Assembly: GCA_034440615.1 (NCBI GenBank)
Contig: JAOTOM010003955.1
Span: 138,841-202,840, forward strand
Reading direction: 5' to 3'
DNA: 64,000 bases
From: Ashinkailepas kermadecensis
Taxonomy: Eukaryota > Arthropoda > Thecostraca > Neolepadidae
Part shown: in pieces, positions 31,720 through 41,832 of the stretch
How positions within the stretch are numbered: the first letter of the stretch is position 1
Layout: the number at the start of each line of letters is the position of its first letter
Position numbers and translations under genes: made by a program
Notes under the pieces: generated by a model
Databases searched by the model: none
Told to the model about the DNA's origin: nothing
What the model saw: the letters and a program-made list of their open reading frames with translations, nothing else

Positions 31720-34509
31720 CCCCGTTACGCCCATGTCGAAGTTTTGGGAGTGTTGTAAGTGACTGAAGATATATTTCAGTGCCTGTGAGTACGCTGTGGT
31801 AGACGTGATGCCTGTCTGCTGTTCAGATCCTTACAATGTGCACAAAAGAAGGTCATTATTACCCAGTATCGTCCTGTGAGCCAAAAAGGACTCGAACAGC
31901 TGGAAAGTGACGAATATCAGCTGGCCAGTGGCGATCGCCTTTGTCAAAGGTGCGTGACGCGCATAGAAGAAAAGGTACAGCCAAACACTGAGCCTGATTC
32001 GTGTGAACACGAAGATGATTTGGATCAGCGTGATCAGACGGTTCACGATGAGCGCAAACGTACGTATCCGATTTGTTTTGACCCGCTAAAACAGCACAAG
32101 AGACAAATTACATCAGATTTAAGGGAAATCAGGACGACTTTGAAACATGAGATCGAGCAGGCTGGGTACACACTTCCCACAGGCGTCAGAGTCTGCAGAA
32201 AATGCTACAACATTGGCCTGCCCGAATGGAAAGCCACATTGGGATCCGCTCGCTCGTCCTCAACGAGCAGCTCAAGCATAGATGAGGAATACTCCGAAGA
32301 TGGGAATGACACAGAACCTGTGAACGCTATCGATGTCGCATGTGTTCTACCACTACTGGACCAAACGCCCATAAAAACAGGTCAGTTCAAAACAATGTAA
32401 CCTATCAAGGATATCGTCAACGTTAAGGCATTGGTTGATTTTGTATCCATGCAAAAAACAAAAAATCAGTTAATCGCAAATCATTTAAGAGTGCAGCAGA
32501 TAGATATATATATCCTATTTATGACTCCTCGTGCCTTTTTTCATTTTTCCCAGGGGGCCTGTCTGAAGCGCAGAGACGGAGAAAGGGTTCCGCAAAGCTG
32601 AAAAGTGCGAGTTCAGCACTCAAACGAAAACTGGAGGCATCATTCGGCACCAGCATATCAACTCCTGGCACCCCACCCACAAAAAAGAGAAGACTGGAGG
32701 AGACACGTGATTTGGAAAGGTATGCTATTACGGCCTAGATACGGCCTGGAGCAGAGGGGCGGCCCAAGGAGGTCCCCCCCCACCAGGGGCATTAGGGGGC
32801 AGGGCGGCCCCCCCCGACCTCTTGCATCCGAGTATGGTTGCCCGCAAAGCGATTTAGAAATAGTATAATGTATTACATAACGCTCGCATAAATTCGTGCG
32901 GAAATGTTCAATGACAGTGTGCGCGTGCAATGTGTTTCAGGTACGGGAGACTGATGGAGGAGCTCAAGACAGCCTTCACCAGTGCGAAAGAGTACAGCCG
33001 GCGTCTCCAGATTCTGACACTCTCCCCATTATCTTGGAGGGAAACGATGGAATTCTTCGGTGCTTCCCACCATATGGTGAAAAAGAGTATGGAATTAAAG
33101 AATGAGCGCGGAATTCTTCCGGAGGTCCCTGTAGTAAGCCACGGTCGTGCAATCACAGGTGACATAAAGGCGCTCGTGCGGGCATTTTACGAGACCGACG
33201 AAGTCAGTAGGATGTGCCCGGGAAAAAGTGACTACGTCGTAATGCGCAATGCCGATGGGTCGAAGACCCGGGTGCAGAAGCGCTTGATGCTAAATTCGTT
33301 GCGCGACACGTACTCGCTGTACAAGGAAAATCTTGAGAATCCCAAAATCGGGTTTTCGACGTTTGCGAAACTGCGCCCCCGGCACTGCGTGCTTCCCGGC
33401 GGAGCGGGTACACACACAGTCTGTGTGTGCATCCAACACCAAAATCCGAAGCTAATGCTCTCGGCTCTGGGAGACAAAACCGTGACGAGTGACGTGCTCA
33501 TGGGAGTTGCAGTTTGCAGCATGGATGCCAGAACGTGCATGATGGGGGACTGCGCACAGTGCCCGGGAGCGGAGGGGGTCCAGGCATATTTGGGGGAGCT
33601 AGACTGCGTGTCGTCGTTGGGAGAGGAAGTACGGTATAGCCAGTGGGTGTCCACAGACCGCTGCACACTTGTGGAGGTGGTTGAGCACGTAGACGATTTT
33701 GTGTCGACGTTGAGCAAAAACATAGAAAAGCTCACTCGTCACCATTTTATCGCGAAGGAACAAACACGGTTCTTCAAGGAAGCCAAGGTCTCAATCGCTC
33801 CTAATGAAGCAGTGGTTGTCGGCGATTTTGCCGAAAACTATTCGTACGTACTGCAGGATGCCGCTCAGGGCTGGCACTGGGATAAGTCCCAGTGCACAGT
33901 TCACCCATTCATAGCCTACTGGCGTGGTGAGCACGGCACAACGCAACACCAAAGTTTCTGCATGCTCTCTGATTGCACGAAACACAATGCAGTAACTGTG
34001 CATGTATTCTTAAAACATTTAGTTGCAGACATTAGGATGATTCATCCTGGTGTGGAAAAAATTAAGTATTTCTCGGATGGCTGCGCGGGCCAATATAAAA
34101 ACAGGTTTAACTTCACTAATCTAACTTATCACTACGCAGATTTTGGAGTGCATGCTGAGTGGAACTTTTTCGGCACATCACACGGCAAAACGGCATGTGA
34201 CGGAATAGGGGGACGGTGAAGCGGGCCACGGCCCGAGAAAGTCTGACCCGCACTGCCAGAGATCATATTCTCCGAGCCAAGGACATGTACGGATTTTGCA
34301 TCCAGAAAATATCCACCAGTATCCGGTTCTTCCTCATCGAAGAATCAGAGGTCACGGCCATGGCCGAGCAACTCGTTTCACGATTCGCCGCTTCCAAAAC
34401 AATTCCAGGCACCCAAAAACACCACAGGTTCGTGCCGACTGAAATAGGACAACTGACCATGCATGAGCTGTCCAGCGACGAAGGACGAGTCGTGCGGGTA
34501 GTGCGGTAA
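31720..34509 (+). pseudogene. DDE-type transposase of the long-TIR element (3-4 exons)
   Basis: Exons inferred from splice sites and phase: one ending CCCATAAAAACAG|GTCAGT (about 31823-32380), one at 32554-32717 (…GGAAAG|GTATGC), and a main exon from 32941 to about 34509; joined phases are consistent. A first mini-exon with ATG at 31733 is possible. The N-terminal exon has LCQRC and VCRKC pairs (zinc-binding-like); exon 2 is basic (PPTKKRRLEE, nuclear-localisation-like). The main exon carries GDFAENYSYVLQD, IKYFSDGCAGQYKN and HGKTACDGIGG, acidic motifs of a recurrent invertebrate transposase family. A 1-nt loss at the G run near 34214 shifts the last 95 codons. Otherwise open, so close to intact. 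Confidence 0.75.
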
Positions 34510-34920
34510 ACTCACGGACTGTAAACCCATGGAGTGTGGGCCCATGGATTGCGGTAAATCTAATGTCGTATGTTGGCCATCGCCCTATGTCGTGGTGTTA
34601 ATTACCTTGCATTTGTAGTCTGTATCGTATAAAACGGGTTTTGTAACCTGGAAATATACCACTTGATGTGTTTTGAGTTGTGTTTTGATTGGCGCTATGG
34701 GGCTCAGAAGGTACCAATGCTACGTAAGGTCCTAAAAACGCCTCGGGCCATATCTTATGACCCGGTAGGTCAGACAGAGCTGCTTTTGTGCCAGATGGAC
34801 TCGACACACCAGATAACCCATGGGACGAATTTTCATCGAAATGTGAACGTTGATCAATGCATTAGCGTTGTATGTAAGTTCGTACAAAAACCATCTCATT
34901 TTTACCACGTCACAACGCCC
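34510..34920 (+). other. 3' non-coding part of the long-TIR transposon
   Basis: Between the transposase stop and the right TIR. The second half (34690-34865) is a diverged direct copy of part of the right TIR, including AAAACGCCTCGGGC. No gene. Confidence 0.6.
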
Positions 34921-35073
34921 AAATGAATGAAAAGGGCCATGTTCTGAGCCGCAGGAAGGCTATTTGGACGCTAGGTCCAGAGGATATTATTTTTGTCATG
35001 GAAAGACAACATACCAAACGCATTATCTGCAGAATAAAAATTGTAGAACGGAAATTATCAAAGGGAGGCACGG

Positions 35074-35086
35074 TGACCTTTGACCT
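35074..35086 (-). promoter_or_regulatory. DR1 nuclear-receptor-type site in right TIR
   Basis: TGACCTTTGACCT on the plus strand, i.e. AGGTCAAAGGTCA on the minus strand. The site has been kept identical in both termini although neighbouring TIR bases have diverged. Confidence 0.6.
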
Positions 35087-35486
35087 AGGTCACGAGGTCA
35101 TTTTTTCCAAATTGACCTGGGTCATTTTTCTTTGTTTTATTTGCGTTGTACGAATCTTTGTGATCTCGAAAATGTATAGGTTTATGCCATTTGGAGTATT
35201 TTTCTTGGTGCTACGGCGCTCAGATCTAACCAATGTTGCGTCAAGTCCCAAAAACGCCTCGGGCTATATCTTGTGACCCGTAGGTCAGTCAGACCTGATA
35301 CTGTTCCAGGTGGATTCTACGCATCATATTACCCCGGGTACCAATTTTCAGTTAAATCTTAGACATGAGTGTGTTATATTCTACTGTTGGTGCTGCGCTG
35401 GGTGGGAGAACACACCAAGGGTAGACGACCCGGTCCTCACATAGCATGTGAAAAACCAAGGTCATCTATTCGGACCATTGGATCGT

Positions 35487-35500
35487 ATGTGTGTGTGTGT

Positions 35501-35546
<46 letters not shown>
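35487..35546. repeat. (TG)n microsatellite
   Basis: About 60 bp of TG repeats with one TA interruption. Confidence 0.98.
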
Positions 35547-35547
<1 letters not shown>

Positions 35548-35627
35548 GAAGCCTGGGTGGCCACAGCACCCATCACAAGGGAGATATTTACTTCCTCGCC
35601 GAGTGCCCTCTCCTAGTAGTGTTTGTT

Positions 35628-35672
35628 TATTGGGGTTTAAGGGCGCATCGACTGCAATGGTCATGCAGCTCC
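35628..35672 (-). repeat. LINE 3'-tail hairpin (copy F), degraded
   Basis: Minus strand GAGCTGCATGACCATTGCAGTCGATGCGCCC core: the right stem arm and the inner block are conserved but the left arm has decayed (AGGAGCT instead of GGGCGC). No coding LINE adjoins it. Confidence 0.75.
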
Positions 35673-35893
35673 TGGTATTGTAATACGGCTGGCATTATTC
35701 AATCCGGCGCTTCGTACGGTCGCGGGTCCGACCGGCCCGCCAGATAGCTCGCCACAGCCGACCGAACGAGACAGATGCGTCAAACACCCCTAGGACGAGG
35801 CGGAACAAACAGAACCATCTGATTCGGGCCACGACGCCGGCCACACCCATCGCGGATCGAATAAATACCGCTCCGACAGGCAGTCGGTCTGAC

Positions 35894-36080
35894 ATTCAAC
35901 GGAATCGCCGGGAAGGTCACCTTCGACGGAATCGCCGGGAAGCGGACATTCGACGGAATCGCCGGGAAGCTGACATTCCACGGATTCGCCGGGAAGTTCA
36001 TATTCGACGGAATCGCCGGGAAGCTGACATTCAACGGAATCTCCGGGAAGTTCACATTCGACGGAATCGTTCGGGAGTGG
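35894..36080 (-). repeat. 27-bp tandem repeat, ~7 units
   Basis: TTC(A/G)ACGGAATCGCCGGGAAG followed by 6-8 variable bases, period 27. As 27 is divisible by three the array is open on the minus strand (NVSFPAIPS-type 9-residue units within a 138-codon frame), so a repetitive protein is possible but unproven. Confidence 0.85.
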
Positions 36081-36880
36081 GTCGCGAGCTGTGGAGTGCA
36101 GATATAGATGCTGACTGAACCTTCGCTCGCGTGCGGATCGACAGGGCCACTCCTGTCAGGTGAGTGAACCGAGCCCAGTTGGCGATGTGCCGTCACTTGA
36201 CCCGCCCGTCACTGGCTGCGTCACACCGGAATGGCCCCGGTCGGCGGAGGGAGGTGCAAATTATCCCTGGTGTATTGCTTCGACGCATGACATAGCAGTA
36301 CATTTTTAAGCCATCCTATTTATTTCAACCATTGCAAGTAATAAATGAAAGCTCGTCTATGGCAAGCAAAAAGCCCAATATACATTCTCAACGCCTTGCA
36401 TGCTATATCGTCCATGAATTAACACTCGGAGAGTGAAAACAATCTCAACATTCAACGTTTCGTGCGCGGCCAAGAAGAAAAACTTAAGACGCTTTTTCGT
36501 CTGCCGTTACTGTGCGTGACTGACCAATCAGCGAGTGGGCGGGAAACTACCCCGCGGTTGTATTTGTGGCGCAGAGACGTTCATTCGGCATAGAGAATTG
36601 TGTCGGCCGAGTGAGGTAAAGGAATATTGACACGATTTTCACGTGTTACAAGCTACCGGAGATGTGAAATAAGATATCGAGACATCTGTGTTGTCAAGGC
36701 GGAAGCAGTAAGGTACGTGAAATCCAGATTAAATATATGTTTAGTATAAAACAACACCAAGGCACCAATGCACGTGGTTACTTGTCCTCCAGAAAATAGT
36801 GAATTGTTACTATTGGCCATTATTTTGGTTTCCCGCAAAGTCTGGTGCATAAGTAGAGGGTCTTTTGAATTTTTCTCCTC
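36081..36880. other. No recognisable gene
   Basis: AT-rich, no motif. CTGTCAGGTGAGTG near 36155 resembles a splice donor but has no partner that I can support. Confidence 0.45.
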
Positions 36881-37120
36881 TTTTTGGTGTCCCGCTTTTT
36901 TGGTGGGGTGGGGGTTTGTGGGTTTTTTTTGCCTTTTAATATTCTGGTTTTTTTATAATTTGGTGGTGTGCGGCTTTTTTTGGGGGGGGGGGGTGGGGTT
37001 TGGTTTTTTTTTTTGGGGGGGGGGGTTGGGTTTTTTGGGGGGGGGGGGGGGTTTTGGGTTGGGGGGGGGGGGGGGGGTTTTGGTTTGGGGGTGGGGGGGG
37101 GGTGTTTTTTTTGTCTGGTG
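36881..37120. repeat. G/T low-complexity tract
   Basis: About 240 bp made almost only of G and T with G-runs up to about 18. It directly abuts the 5' LTR. Strongly G-quadruplex-like on the plus strand and a likely place for assembly or base-calling error, so the LTR target duplication cannot be judged here. Confidence 0.9.
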
Positions 37121-37420
37121 TGTAGTAGTAGTAAGGCGGCGCACGTGGCGTACGCACCAGGTGATTCCGGCCGCCGGCCGCGTGAGGCCGGCGACGGCCG
37201 TCCGCGCGGTGAGTCAGGGGTTCCGGCGGAGACGGGGGCGGAGCTGCGCGGGGTGGCGTGATGATGCGTCACGCCACCCGAGACCGAGTGACGGCGCCGG
37301 AACCGCCTGAGTCATGCGAGGTGTGGAGAGGGCCCCCGGCGTGGCCGGGGGACAGTCTGCTGTCGGCTCTGGCAATACACGGGTCCCGGCATACGGACGT
37401 TTTTCATTTTGGTCACTACA
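37121..37420 (+). repeat. 5' LTR of Ty3/gypsy-type element
   Basis: 300 bp, starting TGTAGTA and ending CACTACA (short inverted ends, TG...CA). It matches 41483-41772 except for about eight substitutions, a small indel cluster near 37235-37250, and a TCATTT insertion near 37405. Confidence 0.9.
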
Positions 37421-37453
37421 AGCTATTTCGGCCTTTTTGCTTTCTGTCTTACG

Positions 37454-38202
37454 ATGCCGGGACCCGAGGTGGACGCTGTGGTGGACGACGCGGCAGTTGA
37501 GGAGTCGTCCAGTGGTGCAAGTGGACTCCGGCACTTCGACGCTCGGTGCGTTGCGGAGTACGACGGAGCGCCGAACGTGATGGAGTGGTGGACGCGCATG
37601 GAGCTGCTGTGCGAAATGCGCGGGGTGGACGTCACCGCTGTGGCCCCGACGCGGCTGACGGGTGGCGCGTTTGAGGTGTGGGCGGAGCTGGCGGTGGAGG
37701 CGCGGCGGTCGGCGACGGCAGTTCGTGACGCGCTGTACCACGCCTTCGCGATGGATCGTCACACAGCGTACAAGACGCTCAAGGACCGACGTCTGAAGCC
37801 GGGCGAGTCCGTGGACGTCTACCTGGCGTCACTGCGTCGTCTTCTGGCCCTAATCGGGAGCGCAGGTGATGAGGCGTTGCTGACGTGCGCCTTCGTCGAC
37901 GGACTACCGGCAGCCGTTCGTCAACTGGTTCGCGCGGGCGCGCGTGCCGAGCGGCTGGATCTGCGGAGCATCGTGGAGCGAACCCGCAGCGTCGTGACCG
38001 ACGAGCCAGCGCAGGCCGCGGGCGTGCGTGCCGAACCGGACCCACGAAGTCCGGTGCCGGCCCCCCGTACGGCCTGCGCTCGGCCGTCCGACGCTGCTGG
38101 ACGTGCGGCGCGACGACTCACCTGGCGGCTGCCTGCCCGCGACGGGTGGGAAACGACGCGGGGGGCGTGCTGTCAGCGCCAGCGTCGTCTCCCGCGACGT
38201 GA
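37454..38202 (+). pseudogene. Gag with CCHC zinc knuckle
   Basis: ATG at 37454 just past the LTR. The capsid-like part reads WWTRMELLCEMRGVD, then AVRDALYHAFAMDRH and GESVDVYLASLRRLL, typical of gypsy Gag. The CCHC nucleocapsid knuckle CWTCGATTHLAAAC (38095-38136) is in the -1 frame relative to the capsid. The most economical reading is one base lost at the C6 run 38061-38066, because that run is not aligned as a slip heptamer. From there Gag would run to the stop ending at 38202. Gag packages the element RNA in cytoplasmic particles. Confidence 0.75.
38148..38154 (+). promoter_or_regulatory. -1 ribosomal frameshift heptamer GGGAAAC
   Basis: G GGA AAC in the exact phase of the zinc-knuckle (Gag) frame, 12 nt after the last knuckle Cys. 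Slipping back one base leads directly into the long Pol frame. GGGAAAC fits the X XXY YYZ rule. Possible downstream stimulators are CGCGGG (38157-38162) pairing with CCCGCG (about 38190-38195), or the inner GGCG...CGCC. Confidence 0.75.
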
Positions 38203-41200
38203 GCGCGTTGCCAGTGGTTGTCATGGAGGTGGAGGGTGTTGCACGGCACGTGCTGGTGGACACCGGCTGTACCAGTGTGTTGGTATTCACGGGGTGTTGC
38301 ACGGACTGGGTGCCGTGTTCAACGTGGGTTCGGCTGGTGGACGGTGGGTCCATGCGGTGTGTGGGAACCGCAGACGTGACGGTTCGGTTTCACGGGAAAC
38401 AGGTGGTGGTCAGCGCCTTGGTGGTGCCGTGTCGGCCGTTGGGGGTGGATATGCTCCTGGGTATGACGGGGGTGGAAGCGTTGGGCGGGGTCACGGTGCG
38501 GACCGCCGCGGATGTTGCTGTGTGCGGTGGCGCGACCGCAGGAGGCGAACCGGCGCCTCAGGACGTGCATGTGGAGACGACGGATTTTGTGGTGCAGTTC
38601 GATGGGCGAGAGAGGGTGTGGACTGCGGCGTGGAAATGGGCAGATGGGGTCGGTCCGGCGAGACTGGAGAACAGGACGGCGCAGTACGCGGTGCCAGCAG
38701 CAGCACAGGATGCGTATGACGCCGAACTGGACTTATGGATCGCTGAAGGCTGGCTCCGCCCGTGGGACGAGGAGACGGACGGACAGGCCCGTGGCCTGAT
38801 CCCGTTGATGGCGGTGCAGCAGCCGTGCAAGCACAAGGTTCGTCCTGTGCTCGACTACAGGGAATTGAACGGCTATGTCGCGGCCCACACTGCAGACGCA
38901 GACGTGTGTGCGGACCAGCTGCGTCGCTGGCGGCAACACGGACGCTGCGTGGCAGTGATGGACTTGCGGAGAGCCTACCTCCAACTCCGTGTAGCCGAAC
39001 GGCTGTGGTCGTACCAGACAGTGCAGGTGCGGGGTCAGCGGTTCTGTTTGACGCGTGTCGGCTTTGGGCTCAATATCGCCCCATTGATCATGAAAGCCGT
39101 GATCCGCGCCATACTGGACCGCGACCCGGCCCTGCAGCGTGGAGTGTTGCCCTACGTGGACGACCTGTTGGTGGACGAGTCCATCATCAGTGCTGAACGC
39201 GTAGTGGAGCACTTCGCGCGGTACGGCCTCGAATGCAAGTCGCCGGTGCGGGCGGCCGAAGGGGCCCGTCTCCTCGGCCTGCGGGTGGACGCTGGTGATG
39301 ACGGGGCGCTGCGGTGGTGCCGGGATGGGGCGCTAGCGCCGCCGCCGGAGGTGCTGACGAGACGGGCTGTGTTCGCTTGGTGTGGGCAGCTCGTGTCGCA
39401 TCTCCCGGTGGCAGGCTGGCTGCGCCCGGCGGCTGCTTGGCTCAAGCGGCGCGCTAACGCTTTGTCAGCCGGTTGGGATGACCCGATCACTGACACGACG
39501 TTGCGAAATCAGGTGAGCCACGTAGCCGACCGGCTGAACGCCGCCGACCCGGCACGGGGCCCGTGGTGTCTGCGGGGCGACGCCCTCACGGTCTGGACTG
39601 ATGCCAGTTCTATCGCGGCGGGGGCCGTGCTGGCTGATGCGTCCGGTGGGGTGGTAGAGGACGCCAGCTGGCTGCGACCCGAGGCAAAGGCGGCTATGCA
39701 CATCAATATGGCCGAGCTCGACGCAGCACTCAGCGGTGTGAACCTAGCGATCGTGTGGGGTGTGAAGACCATCGACCTCCGCACTGACTCCGCTACGGTT
39801 CACAAGTGGCTCAGTGATGCCCTGAGTGGCCGCTCTCGGTTGCGCACGAAGGCGCACAGCGAGTTACTGATCCGCCGGCGGGTCGACGTGATCTGTCAGC
39901 TGGTGCAGGAGTTCCAGCTGGCGTTGAGCGTTGGCCTGGTTCGGTCGGCGGCCAACCCGGCGGATCAGCTAACTCGTGTGCCCCAGGCGTGGCTGCGGGA
40001 TGCGGCGACTGCGGTCGAGTCGGCGTGGGACGAGCCGGCGGTTGATGAAACTGGGGCGCGGCCCAGCCGGCCGCCGTTGCCAGAGGCGGTGGTGGCGGCC
40101 GTTGTTGCCCCTGCCCAGATCCGCGCCGTGCATGAGTCTGTTGGGCACCAGGGTGTCCGACGAACGCTCTGGCACGTGCGACGGACCTGTGATGGGCAGG
40201 TGGGCCGCGCCGCGGTGAGGGATGTGGTACTGGCATGTGACGTGTGCCAGTCAATTGATCCGGCTCCCGCCCGATGGCGGCACGGCCACTTGGCAGTGCC
40301 CCGGGGGTGGGAACGCCTGGCGATCGATGTGACACACGTCCAGGGCGGTCCATTCCTGACAATCATCGACTGCGGGCCGTCCCGATATGCATTGTGGCGG
40401 CCTTTGTCGCGGGAGGACAGTGTGTCTGTGGTGGAGGCGCTTGACCCGGTGTTCCTAGAGCACGGAGCGCCTGCGGAAATGCTGTTGGACAACGCGAACG
40501 CGTTCCGCGGCCGTCGTTTTGCGGCGTTCGCGGCGCGTTGGGGCGTCCGACTGCATTTCCGTGGCGCTCATGAGCCCGGCGGGAACGGTATCGTAGAGCG
40601 GCACCACCGGACTGTGAAAGTCATGGTGGCACGGCGTGGGTGTTCGGTGTCGGAGGCCGTGCATCGGTATAACACCACGCCGTTGGATGCCGCTCACTTG
40701 ATGACCGCTCCCGTCGCCGGCTTGCTGCGGACACCGGGGCGAGAACTGCCCGTGGAAACTGTCCCGACGCCCGACCAGCGGCGGGTGTCGCGCCCGCGGA
40801 CCGGCCCGCTGCGGGTGGGGGAGCTTGTTTGGATCCGTCGCCGGGGAGAGACGCCATGTATGGTGGCGTCTCGACGTGGGGTGGTGACGCGCGTACTGCC
40901 GGAACCGTTGGTGGAGGTGGACGGTGACCCGTGGCACCGGCGGAACGTGCGCCGCCGGTACCCGACGCGCGGTCCCATCGTTCCAGCAGAGGAGCCGCCC
41001 GATGCCGCCGAAGATGGTGACCTGGGGGTGGCGGCCGCGCCGGACGCACCGGATGCGCGACCGCCAGATGGCGACGCGGCAGAGGATGCTACCGCACTCG
41101 ACCAGGCAGCCGCCGAGCTGAGGCTGGCGCCGGTCGAGGTGCGACCTGAGTCGCCGCCCGAGGAGGCGGCCGGGGAGCGTACGCCACGTGAACCGCCTGA

Positions 41201-41396
41201 CGAAGGGCGTGCGTCGTACGGACCGGACTGGACGCTGTCGGACCTGGACACCACTGTTGATAATGAATCGGACGATGACTTTGTGCCGGACGAGGCGGTG
41301 TCTGATGACGAGCGATGGCGAGCGGCGCCGCGCCGTAGCGAATGTTTGGCGCCGCCGCCGGTGGATCCGTACGAGTGGGTTGATGAGGATGACTAG
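38155..41396 (+). CDS. Pol polyprotein (protease, RT, RNase H, integrase)
   Basis: An uninterrupted frame of about 1,080 codons from the frameshift site to TAG at 41394-41396. Protease HVLVDTGCTSVLVF (near 38259); reverse transcriptase with RPVLDYRELN, MDLRRAYLQL and the YVDD box (39153-39164); RNase H with WTDASSIAAGAV, an ELDAAL block and TDSATVHKWLSD; integrase with an HHCC finger (HESVGHQG ... CDVC, 40131-40250) and DD35E (IDVTHV, LDNANAF, NGIVERHH), the second Asp and Glu being separated by 35 residues. The C-terminal tail is acidic. All catalytic residues are present. The PR-RT-RH-IN order places it in Ty3/gypsy. The intact Pol contrasts with the single lesion in Gag. Confidence 0.92.
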
Positions 41397-41482
41397 TGGG
41401 CTTTTGTTTGGAGTTTTGCTAATTCGCGTATGGGTGTTTTGGCTGTTTTGTTGGTGTTTAATCCGGTAGGATTAGGGGGTGG

Positions 41483-41772
41483 TGTAGTAGTAGTAAGGCG
41501 GCGCACGTGGCGTACGCACCGGGTGATTCCGGCCGCCGGCCGCGTGAGGCCGGCGACGGCCGTCCGCGCGGTGAGTCAGGGGGTTCCGGCGGAGACGGGA
41601 GCGCTGCGGGGGTGGCGTGATGATGCGTCACGCCACCCGAGACAGAGTGACGGCGCCGGAACCGCCTCAGTCATGCGAGGTGTGGAGAGGGCCCCCGGGG
41701 CGGCCGGGGGACAGTCTGCTGGCGGCTCTGGCAATACACGGGTCCCGGCATACGGACGTTTTGGTCACTACA
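41483..41772 (+). repeat. 3' LTR
   Basis: 290 bp, TGTAGTA...CACTACA. Its close similarity to the 5' LTR (about 96-97% by eye, indels excluded) implies a comparatively recent insertion. Confidence 0.9.
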
Positions 41773-41832
41773 TATCCATAGACCATGGATCTGCAGGTGT
41801 TTTGCAATTAAAATTGATTTAATTGGGGGCCC

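Larger units (their letters stand above)
30985..35422 (+). mobile_element. Long-TIR DNA transposon, ~4.4 kb
   Basis: Inverted termini of about 450-500 bp: 30985-31480 is the reverse complement of 34920-35422 with modest divergence. The ends read ACCCTAGGTGTGTTCTCCC on the left and ACCCTTGGTGTGTTCTCCC on the right. The interior holds a multi-exon transposase. About 170 bp of the right terminus is also repeated directly inside it (34690-34865 resembles 35200-35375). Superfamily not assigned with confidence; I would test Sola and Kolobok-type families first. No clear target duplication seen. Confidence 0.8.
37121..41772 (+). mobile_element. Ty3/gypsy-type LTR retrotransposon, both LTRs
   Basis: Two LTRs enclose gag, then protease-reverse transcriptase-RNase H-integrase in that order. 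It is markedly GC-rich compared with flanking DNA. The sequence after the 5' LTR (AGCTATTTCGGCC) is not a standard TGG-start primer site. A purine-rich GTAGGATTAGGGGG precedes the 3' LTR as polypurine tract. No matching 5-bp target duplication (CTGGTG left, TATCC right). Confidence 0.9.

Noticed and set aside
35894..36080. Regularly spaced 27-bp repeats considered as a CRISPR-like array
   Set aside because: The repeats are directly adjacent with only a few variable bases, no spacers of constant length, no cas genes, and the context is eukaryotic.
36820..37272. Pro/Lys-rich open frames on the minus strand
   Set aside because: They are translations of the G/T low-complexity tract in three frames and have no independent support.
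37904..41254. Long minus-strand open frames opposite the LTR element
   Set aside because: Shadows of the GC-rich Pol frame; they lack motifs while the plus strand has every expected domain.
37121..41772. Endogenous retrovirus with envelope gene
   Set aside because: After the integrase there is only an acidic tail and then the 3' LTR; no third ORF with a signal peptide or membrane segment exists.
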